Source: Alphaproteobacteria bacterium
GTDB taxonomy: Bacteria > Pseudomonadota > Alphaproteobacteria > Rhizobiales > Xanthobacteraceae
Assembly: GCA_005884855.1 (NCBI GenBank)
Contig: VAZS01000203.1
Span: 1 to 8,817 of the forward strand
Length of the DNA: 8,817 nucleotides
Direction: 5' to 3'
The notes under the pieces are model-generated. The model was not told where the DNA came from. It saw nothing but the letters and a program-made list of their open reading frames with translations, and did not search any database. Each line of letters starts with the position of its first letter. Position 1 is the first letter of the stretch. Position numbers and translations under genes: made by a program. Below, piece after piece: positions 1-5,188 of this stretch.

Positions 1-787
1 GGGCGGAGATCAGATTGTAATGGCCATCGGCGGATTTGTCGTAGATCGGCGCGCGGCGCTGCAGGATGTCCTGCAATTGCGCGGCGTTGAAGGTCTCGCC
101 TTCGCGCGCGGCGCGCCAGACCTCTTCGGCGAGCGTCAGCGCGGCGCGGCCATCTCCGTCCGCCATGCGCACCAGTACAGCACGGGCTTCCTCGTCCAGC
201 GGCAGCTTTTTGCCTTCAATTTTCTCGGCATGGAGAAACAGTTTTTCGATCGCCGCCGGGTCGAGCGAATGAAACACCAGCACCCGGGCGCGCGACAATA
301 GCGCCGCATTGAGCTCGAACGATGGATTTTCGGTGGTAGCGCCCACCAGCACCACCGTGCCGTCTTCCATCACAGGCAAAAACGAATCCTGCTGCGCACG
401 ATTGAAGCGGTGGACCTCGTCGACGAACAGCAGCGTTCCCTTCCCGGTCTCTCGCCGCGCGCGAGCCGCGTCGAACGCCTTCTTCAAATCGGCTACACCG
501 GAAAACACCGCCGAAAGCTGTTCAAAGTGCAGTTCAGTCGCATCCGCCAGAAGCCGGGCGACCGTGGTCTTGCCGGTACCAGGCGGTCCCCAGAAAATCA
601 GCGAACCAAGCGTGCGCGTCGCCAGCATGCGCGTCAGCGCGCCGTCGGGTCCCAGGATGTGATCCTGGCCGACCACTTCCGACAGCGTGCGCGGGCGCAA
701 TCGGTCTGGAAGCGGATGCGGCGCGTCCGCTTCCATTCCCGCCGCAGCGAACAGGTTCGCAGCCTCTCCTGGTCGTTTCGGGCTCAT
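1..787 (-). CDS. rarA: RarA (MgsA) replication-associated recombination AAA+ ATPase, 3' part outside window
   Basis: The first 262 residues of a RarA/MgsA/WRNIP1-family ATPase read without interruption to the window edge. Family members are about 430-450 residues, so the C-terminal oligomerisation region is missing here. Seen: LRPRTLSEVVGQDHILGPDG at 30-49, Walker A GPPGTGKT at 67-74, Walker B LLFVDEVHRF at 119-128, sensor 1 GATTENPS at 149-156, a likely arginine finger in LLSRARV at 163-169, and sensor 2 GDGRAAL at 211-217. The family acts in the cytoplasm at stalled replication forks, is related to clamp-loader and RuvB ATPases, and contacts SSB. The ATG start overlaps the TGA of the protease gene upstream (ATGA), so translation is probably coupled. 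The start also suits the family, whose N-terminus has a short variable stretch before the conserved LRP motif. Identification is firm; whether the 3' end is intact cannot be seen. Confidence 0.95.
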   Translation of the reverse strand, partial: MSPKRPGEAANLFAAAGMEADAPHPLPDRLRPRTLSEVVGQDHILGPDGALTRMLATRTLGSLIFWGPPGTGKTTVARLLADATELHFEQLSAVFSGVADLKKAFDAARARRETGKGTLLFVDEVHRFNRAQQDSFLPVMEDGTVVLVGATTENPSFELNAALLSRARVLVFHSLDPAAIEKLFLHAEKIEGKKLPLDEEARAVLVRMADGDGRAALTLAEEVWRAAREGETFNAAQLQDILQRRAPIYDKSADGHYNLISA

Positions 788-2178
788 CCGCCGAGCGTGA
801 CGTTGATCTGCCGGCCGCCTCGGACCAGCGTGATCCGCCAGAGACGGGCCGATTCGCGCGTCGCTTTCTCAAGGTCCGCCGTCTTGGCGATTTTTTCGTT
901 ATTTACGGACATGATGATGTCGCCCTTCTGGAATCCAACACCGGCCGCTGTTCCTCCATCAGCAAGATCGGTAATCACCACACCTGCGGTGTCCGCATCC
1001 AGATGCAGCTCGTCGGCCACGGCAGGCGAGATATTCGCGACCTTGGCGCCCTGCAACGGCGAGCGCCCGCTCAGGACGATTTCATTGCGGCCCGTATCAG
1101 GGACGGTTTCAAGCGGCACCGCCAGCTTCACCGTCTTGCCCGTCCGCAACACATCGACTTGCGCGGTACCGCCGAGCGGACGGGTGGCAAAACGGTAGTC
1201 GAATGCATTGGGATCCTCGATGGGCTGACCGTCGATCGCGACCACAAGATCCGATGGCTTCAGACCCGCTCTCGCCGCCGGGCTGCTCGGAACCACATTG
1301 GCGACCAGCGCGCCGGTCGGAAGCCGAAGCCCCAATGTCTCGGCGATCTCCGGCGTGACCGCCTGCAATCGCGCACCGAGCCAAGGCCGCTTGACGGCCT
1401 TGCCGCCGCTCTTCGCCGAGGCAACGACAACGCGCACCATGTTGGCAGGGATCGCGAAGCCAATGCCTTGTGATCCGCCGGAGCGCGAAAAGATCGCGGT
1501 ATTGATGCCGGCGAGCTTGCCAGTCATGTCCACCAATGCGCCGCCCGAATTGCCAGGATTGATCGCGGCATCGGTCTGAACGAAGAACTGGTAGTCGGTG
1601 ATGCCGACCTGTGTGCGCGCCAAGGCCGAAATGATCCCGTGAGTAACAGTCTGCCCGACGCCAAAGGGATTGCCGATTGCAAGCACGACGTCGCCCACCA
1701 ATAGCTCGTCGGAATTGGCAAAATCGAGCGTGGGGAATTTCTCGCGCGCGCCTTTGAGCTGCAACACCGCCAGATCGCTGCGGGGATCCTTCAGAACGAT
1801 CTCGGCTTCGAATTCCCGCTTGTCCGACAGCGACACCTTGACCTCATCGGCGCCCTCGATGACGTGGACGTTAGTCACGACCAGACCGGATGAATCCACC
1901 ATGACTCCAGATCCAAGCGAGCGCTGCATCTGTTCCGGCTGCTGACCCGGCACGCCGAAGAAACGGCGGAAGATCGGATCATCGAGCAGCGGATTGCGGT
2001 CGCGCACGACCTTGGCGGCATAGACGTTAACGACAGCCGGTTGCACGCGCTGGACGATCGGGGCGTAGGACAGCCTGACCTCAGCCGAGGAGGTCGGCAC
2101 GCGCCGGTCTTGGGCGACGGCTGGCGTTACGACCAGCGCGGTGAAGCAGATCAGCGTCAAATGGCGGATCGATATCAT
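784..2178 (-). CDS. degQ: Periplasmic Deg/HtrA-family serine protease (DegQ-like) with two PDZ domains
   Basis: A 464-residue secreted serine endopeptidase for quality control of misfolded envelope proteins. Residues 1-22 form a Sec signal peptide (hydrophobic core LICFTALVV, cleavage expected after AVA). The chymotrypsin-like domain carries His105 in TNVHVIEGA, Asp135 in SDLAVLQL and Ser211 in NPGNSGGAL, so the catalytic triad is complete. PDZ1 spans about 265-355 (RPWLGARL onward) and PDZ2 about 375-464. The loop that is long and cysteine-bearing in E. coli DegP is short here (about residues 66-88), which is more like DegQ; the subgroup symbol is therefore less certain than the family. A weak AGGA lies 8 nt before the ATG. 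The gene follows the terminator of the ribosomal cluster, so it should have its own promoter, and it overlaps rarA by 4 nt. In other Rhizobiales, from memory, this protease also follows rplQ. Confidence 0.93.
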   Translation of the reverse strand: MISIRHLTLICFTALVVTPAVAQDRRVPTSSAEVRLSYAPIVQRVQPAVVNVYAAKVVRDRNPLLDDPIFRRFFGVPGQQPEQMQRSLGSGVMVDSSGLVVTNVHVIEGADEVKVSLSDKREFEAEIVLKDPRSDLAVLQLKGAREKFPTLDFANSDELLVGDVVLAIGNPFGVGQTVTHGIISALARTQVGITDYQFFVQTDAAINPGNSGGALVDMTGKLAGINTAIFSRSGGSQGIGFAIPANMVRVVVASAKSGGKAVKRPWLGARLQAVTPEIAETLGLRLPTGALVANVVPSSPAARAGLKPSDLVVAIDGQPIEDPNAFDYRFATRPLGGTAQVDVLRTGKTVKLAVPLETVPDTGRNEIVLSGRSPLQGAKVANISPAVADELHLDADTAGVVITDLADGGTAAGVGFQKGDIIMSVNNEKIAKTADLEKATRESARLWRITLVRGGRQINVTLGG

Positions 2179-2205
2179 GCGGAAAATCCTGAATTCGTCG
2201 GCTCA

Positions 2206-2234
2206 GATATAGTGGCGACGCGACACCGAGAGAA
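2206..2234 (-). promoter_or_regulatory. Weak candidate promoter for the protease-rarA unit
   Basis: On the minus strand, TTCTCT (2234-2229) is separated by 17 nt from TATATC (2211-2206), 27 nt before the start codon. Match to the sigma70 consensus is only 3/6 and 4/6. The -10 side, ACTATAT, also fits most of the alphaproteobacterial heat-shock sigma32 -10 pattern (CYTATNT), which would suit a Deg protease, but the -35 side (CTTC rather than CTTG) is poor. It is listed because a promoter is expected somewhere between the terminator and this gene, and this is the best AT-rich candidate in the 190-nt gap. Confidence 0.22.
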
Positions 2235-2368
2235 GACAGGCGTGAGGCGCGCGGCGGGCTGGTCGGGTGACACGATTGGGGCTTTCACCGGTCGAGGCGC
2301 GCAGGGTACCAGCGAATGAATGGGTATCCACAGCAATGCCTAGCCTACTGGCATGTTATCCGCGCAAC

Positions 2369-2400
2369 AAAAAAAGCGGCGCTCTGAGGCGCCGCTTTTT
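2369..2400 (-). terminator. Rho-independent terminator after rplQ, symmetric
   Basis: A GCGGCGC / GCGCCGC stem (arms 2376-2382 and 2389-2395) is extended by A:T pairs to 12 bp around a 6-nt loop. On the minus strand it is followed by seven T (2375-2369), and it lies 24 nt after the rplQ stop codon. It is the expected end of the ribosomal-protein transcript and separates it from the protease gene. Five T also follow the hairpin on the plus strand, so it could stop antisense transcription too. Confidence 0.92.
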
Positions 2401-2424
2401 GAAGGAAACTCAGGAAACTCGGAT

Positions 2425-2841
2425 TTACGCGGCTTCCACCGCTTTTGGCTCAACGGGGCCGGAATCGAGGCCCTTGGCATCGACGTCTCGGTCCACGAAC
2501 TCGATCACCGCCATCGGCGCATTGTCGCCGTAGCGGAAGCCCGCCTTGATGATCCGGGTATACCCGCCTTGCCGGTCCTTGTACCGGGTGGCAAGAACGT
2601 CAAACAGTTTTCTGGTCTGGTCGAGGTCGCGCATTTCGCTGATCGCCTGCCGGCGCATGGCGAGACCGCCCTTTTTGCCAAGCGTCACCAGCTTCTCCAC
2701 GATCGGGCGCAATTCCTTTGCCTTTGGCAGGGTGGTGACGATCTGCTCGTGCTTGATCAGCGCCGCGCACATGTTGGCAAACATCGCGCGCCGATGTTCG
2801 GCGGTGCGATTGAGTTTGCGATGAACCTTGCCGTGACGCAT
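2425..2841 (-). CDS. rplQ: 50S ribosomal protein L17
   Basis: Full-length L17 of 138 residues, a large-subunit protein near the peptide exit tunnel. It begins [20 protein letters not shown], the family's most conserved stretch, followed by the [19 protein letters not shown] motif (residues 28-46) and [20 protein letters not shown] (87-106), ending in a short acidic, Ala-rich tail typical of alphaproteobacteria. The ATG is preceded by AAGGA with an 8-nt spacer. It is the last gene of the alpha operon, after rpoA, but the gap to rpoA is 159 nt because a palindromic repeat lies in it. A terminator follows 24 nt after the TAA. No anomalies in the protein. Confidence 0.98.
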   Translation of the reverse strand: MRHGKVHRKLNRTAEHRRAMFANMCAALIKHEQIVTTLPKAKELRPIVEKLVTLGKKGGLAMRRQAISEMRDLDQTRKLFDVLATRYKDRQGGYTRIIKAGFRYGDNAPMAVIEFVDRDVDAKGLDSGPVEPKAVEAA

Positions 2842-2918
2842 TGATCTATTCCTTCTTCAGTGTGCCACGACGGTTCGTCGGACAATTTGCTCAGGTGGGC
2901 CGCCTGCGTTCGCCGCCG

Positions 2919-2993
2919 GTCATTCCGGACGTCGCGAAGCGGCGATCCGGAATCTCGAGTCCCGGGTTCGATGCGGTGCATCGCCCCGGAACG
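2919..2993. repeat. Double-hairpin palindromic intergenic repeat between rpoA and rplQ
   Basis: Two hairpins flank a CTCGAG at 2954-2959. Hairpin 1 (2922-2953) has perfect 8-nt arms ATTCCGGA / TCCGGAAT and an inner stem CGTCGC / GCGGCG. Hairpin 2 (2959-2992) has a perfect inner stem CGATGC-GGT-GCATCG and outer arms GTCCCGGG / CCCGGAAC with one mismatch or wobble. The left end is GTCATTCCGGA and the right end CCCCGGAACGA, so the termini are imperfect inverted repeats. The architecture matches a dispersed non-coding repeat that I recall from Bradyrhizobium genomes. It lies inside the rpoA-rplQ transcript, ending 8 nt after the rpoA stop and about 78 nt before rplQ. The structure is seen directly; family membership is from memory. 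Confidence 0.8.
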
Positions 2994-3000
2994 AAAAAAC

Positions 3001-4032
3001 TCAGTAATGATCTTCGAAGCGCTTGGCCAGTTCGTCGATATTCTCCGGCGGCCAGCCCGGCACTTCCATTCCGAGGTGCAGGCCCATCTGGGCCAGAACT
3101 TCCTTGATCTCGTTCAGCGACTTGCGGCCGAAGTTCGGGGTGCGCAGCATTTCCGCTTCCGACTTCTGAACGAGGTCGCCGATGTACACGATGTTGTCGT
3201 TCTTCAGGCAGTTCGCCGAACGCACCGAGAGCTCGAGCTCGTCGACCTTCTTGAGGAACGCCGGGTTGAACGCGAGATCCGGAATGATCTCCTGCGCGAC
3301 TTCCTTGCGCGGCTCTTCAAAGTTGACGAAGACGTTGAGCTGATCCTGCAAGATACGCGCGGCATAGGCCACCGCGTCATCCGGACTGATCGCGCCGTTG
3401 GTCTCGATCGTCATGGTCAGCTTGTCGTAGTCGAGGATCTGTCCCTCGCGGGTGTTCTCGACCTTGTACGACACCTTGCGAACTGGCGAGAACAGGCTGT
3501 CGACCGGAATCAAGCCGATCGGCGCGTCTTCGGGACGGTTCCGCTCGGCGGCGACATAGCCCTTGCCCGCGGCGACGGTGAATTCCATGCGGATTTCAGC
3601 GCCCTCGTCCAAGGTGCAGATCTGCAGTTCCGGATTGAGCACCACGACATCGCCGACGGTCTGAATGTCGCCTGCGGTGACCACTCCCGGACCCTGCTTC
3701 TTCACGACCATGCGCTTGGGGCCTTCGCCCTGCATCTTGATCGAGATATCCTTGATGTTCAGCACGATGTCGGTGACGTCCTCGCGAACGCCCGCGATCG
3801 AGGAGAACTCGTGCAGCACGCCGTCGATATGCACCGACTGCACCGCCGCGCCTTGCAGAGAGGATAGCAGGATGCGGCGCAGCGCGTTACCGAGCGTCTG
3901 ACCGAAGCCGCGCTCGAGCGGCTCCGCGACCAAGGTCGCAACACGGTTCGCGTCGGCACCCGCGCTCACATGGAGCTTGTTCGGGCGGATAAGTTCTTGC
4001 CAATTTTTCTGGATCGTCACTGTTTCACCCAT
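3001..4032 (-). CDS. rpoA: DNA-directed RNA polymerase subunit alpha
   Basis: The alpha subunit, 343 residues from this start, which dimerises to nucleate RNA polymerase assembly and contacts UP elements and activators. The N-terminal domain (about 1-240) includes [20 protein letters not shown] at 34-53 and [20 protein letters not shown] at 71-90. After a linker, the C-terminal domain (about 263-322) carries [13 protein letters not shown], with Arg271 and Asn274 matching the DNA-contacting Arg265 and Asn268 of E. coli, and [12 protein letters not shown] at 300-311. I chose the ATG at 4032 because [20 protein letters not shown] is the N-terminus I recall for relatives. An in-frame ATG at 4086 would add 18 residues (361 total) and has AGGA 9 nt upstream, whereas the 4032 start has no clear Shine-Dalgarno sequence. 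The gene lies between rpsK and rplQ, as usual in the alpha operon. Identity is certain; only the start is open. Confidence 0.96.
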   Translation of the reverse strand: MGETVTIQKNWQELIRPNKLHVSAGADANRVATLVAEPLERGFGQTLGNALRRILLSSLQGAAVQSVHIDGVLHEFSSIAGVREDVTDIVLNIKDISIKMQGEGPKRMVVKKQGPGVVTAGDIQTVGDVVVLNPELQICTLDEGAEIRMEFTVAAGKGYVAAERNRPEDAPIGLIPVDSLFSPVRKVSYKVENTREGQILDYDKLTMTIETNGAISPDDAVAYAARILQDQLNVFVNFEEPRKEVAQEIIPDLAFNPAFLKKVDELELSVRSANCLKNDNIVYIGDLVQKSEAEMLRTPNFGRKSLNEIKEVLAQMGLHLGMEVPGWPPENIDELAKRFEDHY

Positions 4033-4062
4033 GCGGCCAGTCGATTTACCGGCGTTCGAGAT

Positions 4063-4078
4063 CGCGGAGTACTCCGCG
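4063..4078. repeat. Perfect 16-nt palindrome between the two possible rpoA starts
   Basis: CGCGGAGTACTCCGCG is identical on both strands. In RNA it can fold as a 6-bp stem with a GUAC loop. It covers codons 3-8 if rpoA starts at 4086, or lies 31 nt upstream of the start codon if rpoA starts at 4032. It could influence translation initiation or be a binding site for a dimeric protein; neither is shown. Confidence 0.7.
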
Positions 4079-4103
4079 GCTTGCATTTCTCAGAATCCTC
4101 GCA

Positions 4104-4118
4104 GGCGGCAGAACCGCC
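4104..4118 (-). repeat. Short GC-rich hairpin in the rpsK-rpoA gap
   Basis: On the minus strand GGCGG-TTCTG-CCGCC forms a 5-bp stem with a 5-nt loop, starting 12 nt after the rpsK stop codon. No T-run follows, so it is not a terminator. It lies just upstream of the AGGA at 4099-4096 that would serve the long rpoA start, and might affect access to it. Confidence 0.45.
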
Positions 4119-4130
4119 CGCGTAGATTCG

Positions 4131-4520
4131 TCAAACCCGCCGGCGCTTGCGCGGACGGCAACCATTGTGCGGAATCGTCGTCACGTCGCGGATCGATGTG
4201 ACAGTAAAGCCCGCAGCCTGCAGCGCACGAAGCGCGGACTCGCGGCCCGAGCCTGGACCGGCAACTTCAACTTCCAGCGTGCGCATGCCATGCTCCTGCG
4301 CCTTCTTGGAAACGTCTTCGGCCGCGACCTGCGCCGCGTAAGGAGTCGATTTGCGCGATCCCTTGAAGCCCATCGTTCCGGCGGACGACCAGGCGATGGT
4401 GTTGCCCTGCGCGTCCGTAATGGTGATGGTCGTGTTGTTGAACGACGAATTCACGTGCGCAACGCCGGATGCGATGTTCTTGCGCTCACGGCGGCGTACG
4501 CGGGTGGCTTCCTTGCCCAT
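4131..4520 (-). CDS. rpsK: 30S ribosomal protein S11
   Basis: Full-length S11, 129 residues, part of the small-subunit platform where it contacts 16S rRNA near the mRNA exit region. Seen: a basic N-terminus, [20 protein letters not shown] at 19-38, the [20 protein letters not shown] core at 45-64, [13 protein letters not shown] at 88-100, and the near-invariant tail [10 protein letters not shown] at 120-129. AGAAAGG lies 7 nt before the ATG. It sits between rpsM and rpoA in the canonical alpha-operon order. The gap to rpsM (121 nt) holds a nested palindrome. The usual rpsD (S4) gene between rpsK and rpoA in enterobacteria is absent, as is normal in alphaproteobacteria. No anomalies in the protein. 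Confidence 0.98.
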   Translation of the reverse strand: MGKEATRVRRRERKNIASGVAHVNSSFNNTTITITDAQGNTIAWSSAGTMGFKGSRKSTPYAAQVAAEDVSKKAQEHGMRTLEVEVAGPGSGRESALRALQAAGFTVTSIRDVTTIPHNGCRPRKRRRV

Positions 4521-4575
4521 TCCAGAACCTTTCTCAACGATCTCAACGCCGCCGTAATGCCAGCGGCTACACCTG

Positions 4576-4635
4576 AACAGCGATTAGTGCGCGGCGAATA
4601 GCGAATGAACTACTCGCTAGATACTGTTCGCTGTT
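4576..4635. repeat. Nested palindrome with TTCGCTA-type units between rpsM and rpsK
   Basis: Outer perfect 8-nt arms AACAGCGA (4576-4583) and TCGCTGTT (4628-4635) enclose inner perfect 6-nt arms TAGCGA (4599-4604) and TCGCTA (4614-4619). The minus strand also shows short near-tandem units (ATTCGCT then ATTCGCC). The element starts 6 nt downstream of the rpsM stop codon on the transcript. No T-run follows, so it is not a classical terminator. Possible roles are an mRNA-stabilising or processing hairpin, or a member of a dispersed repeat family; copy number cannot be judged from this window. Confidence 0.65.
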
Positions 4636-4641
4636 TCCTGT

Positions 4642-5010
4642 TTACTTCTTCTTGCCGGCAATCGACTTGGCCGGACCTTTGCGCGTGCGCGCATTGGTAT
4701 GGGTGCGCTGACCACGCACCGGCAATCCGCGGCGATGACGAAGCCCGCGATAGCAGCCAAGATCCATCAGACGCTTGATGTTCATGCCGGTCTCGCGACG
4801 CAGGTCGCCTTCGACCATGTAGTCGCGGTCGATCACTTCACGTATCTGCAGCACTTCCTGATCGCTCAATTGCGAGACGCGGCGATCATCGGGAATCTTG
4901 ACCTTCTCCAGTATCTCGGCCGCATTCCTCTGGCCGATGCCATGGATGTACTGAAGCGCGATCAGAACACGCTTGTTGGTCGGAATATTCACGCCGGCAA
5001 TACGGGCCAA
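4642..5010 (-). CDS. rpsM: 30S ribosomal protein S13, TTG start
   Basis: Full-length S13 of 122 residues, in the small-subunit head where it forms bridges to the large subunit and contacts the P-site tRNA. The sequence (M)[19 protein letters not shown] is followed by the helix-hairpin-type [14 protein letters not shown] at 21-34, the long helical middle, [20 protein letters not shown] at 86-105, and a lysine-rich tail. The family N-terminus aligns to a TTG codon at 5010, with AGGAGAG (5023-5017) 6 nt upstream, so TTG is the start. An ATG at 5121 would add 37 residues with no S13 counterpart and is rejected. The gene follows a promoter and a structured leader after adk, and leads the rpsM-rpsK-rpoA-rplQ group. 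In E. coli the equivalent leader binds S4 for feedback; here that is only a possibility. Confidence 0.97.
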   Translation of the reverse strand: MARIAGVNIPTNKRVLIALQYIHGIGQRNAAEILEKVKIPDDRRVSQLSDQEVLQIREVIDRDYMVEGDLRRETGMNIKRLMDLGCYRGLRHRRGLPVRGQRTHTNARTRKGPAKSIAGKKK

Positions 5011-5016
5011 GGACTT

Positions 5017-5023
5017 CTCTCCT
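5017..5023 (-). promoter_or_regulatory. Strong Shine-Dalgarno site deciding the rpsM TTG start
   Basis: AGGAGAG on the minus strand, 6 nt before the TTG at 5010. It is the best match to the anti-Shine-Dalgarno sequence among the gene starts I inspected and fixes the start despite the rare codon. Confidence 0.85.
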
Positions 5024-5026
5024 GTC

Positions 5027-5044
5027 GCCGATCTCCAGACCGGC
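5027..5044 (-). promoter_or_regulatory. Leader hairpin next to the rpsM ribosome binding site
   Basis: On the minus-strand RNA, GCCGGU-CUGGAG-AUCGGC forms a 6-bp stem (one G-U pair) with a 6-nt loop, ending 3 nt before the AGGAGAG. Its position would allow modulation of ribosome access. The pairing is seen directly; function is inferred. Confidence 0.45.
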
Positions 5045-5067
5045 CATGTTCTCGCTATTTCGGGCAG

Positions 5068-5087
5068 GTGTCCGCAAACGCGAACAC
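5068..5087 (-). promoter_or_regulatory. Strong hairpin in the rpsM leader
   Basis: On the minus-strand RNA, GUGUUCGC-GUUU-GCGGACAC gives an 8-bp stem (one U-G pair) with a 4-nt loop, 57 nt upstream of the start codon. No T-run follows, so it is not an attenuator-type terminator. It may be part of a ribosomal-protein-binding leader, by analogy with the S4 site of the E. coli alpha operon, though I cannot match that pseudoknot here. Confidence 0.5.
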
Positions 5088-5099
5088 GACGCCCTTCCC

Positions 5100-5152
5100 C
5101 TTGGATATCGGGGCCCGGCATCGTTCAGAACTATCCGACTTGGATACGGGCC
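5100..5152. repeat. Imperfect direct repeat in the rpsM leader
   Basis: CTTGGATATCGGGGCC (5100-5115) and CTTGGATACGGGCC (5139-5152) are the same motif, the first with two extra bases, and start 39 nt apart. The copy at 5139-5152 overlaps the predicted transcription start, while the other lies within the leader. It may be a duplicated protein or RNA-binding site, or a chance local duplication. Confidence 0.5.
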
Positions 5153-5154
5153 TT

Positions 5155-5182
5155 ATTAAAGGATTCCACTTGGTTTCGTCAA
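5155..5182 (-). promoter_or_regulatory. Sigma70-like promoter for rpsM-rpsK-rpoA-rplQ
   Basis: On the minus strand, TTGACG (5182-5177) is separated by 16 nt from TTTAAT (5160-5155); each hexamer matches 5 of 6 consensus bases. The -35 starts 6 nt after the adk stop codon, so the promoter occupies the beginning of the adk-rpsM gap. Transcription would start near 5148, leaving a leader of about 138 nt. It would let the alpha operon be made independently of the upstream spc genes. Confidence 0.6.
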
Positions 5183-5188
5183 CCGTTG

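Noticed and set aside
410..1198. Plus-strand open frame (262 codons) opposite rarA and the protease gene
   Set aside because: It runs antisense across the boundary of two firmly identified genes; Arg/Ser-rich shadow composition.
2179..2368. Search for a small gene, tRNA or regulatory RNA between the protease gene and the terminator
   Set aside because: No cloverleaf, no coding-like frame with a ribosome site and no strong stem-loop was visible; only a weak promoter candidate was kept.
2860..3867. Long plus-strand open frame (335 codons) opposite rpoA
   Set aside because: It is antisense to the clearly coding rpoA frame, arises from high-GC codon bias, and has no recognisable protein features.
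5011..5121. ATG-initiated 37-residue N-terminal extension of S13
   Set aside because: S13 homology starts at the TTG at 5010, which has a strong Shine-Dalgarno; the extension would translate the leader and hairpins.
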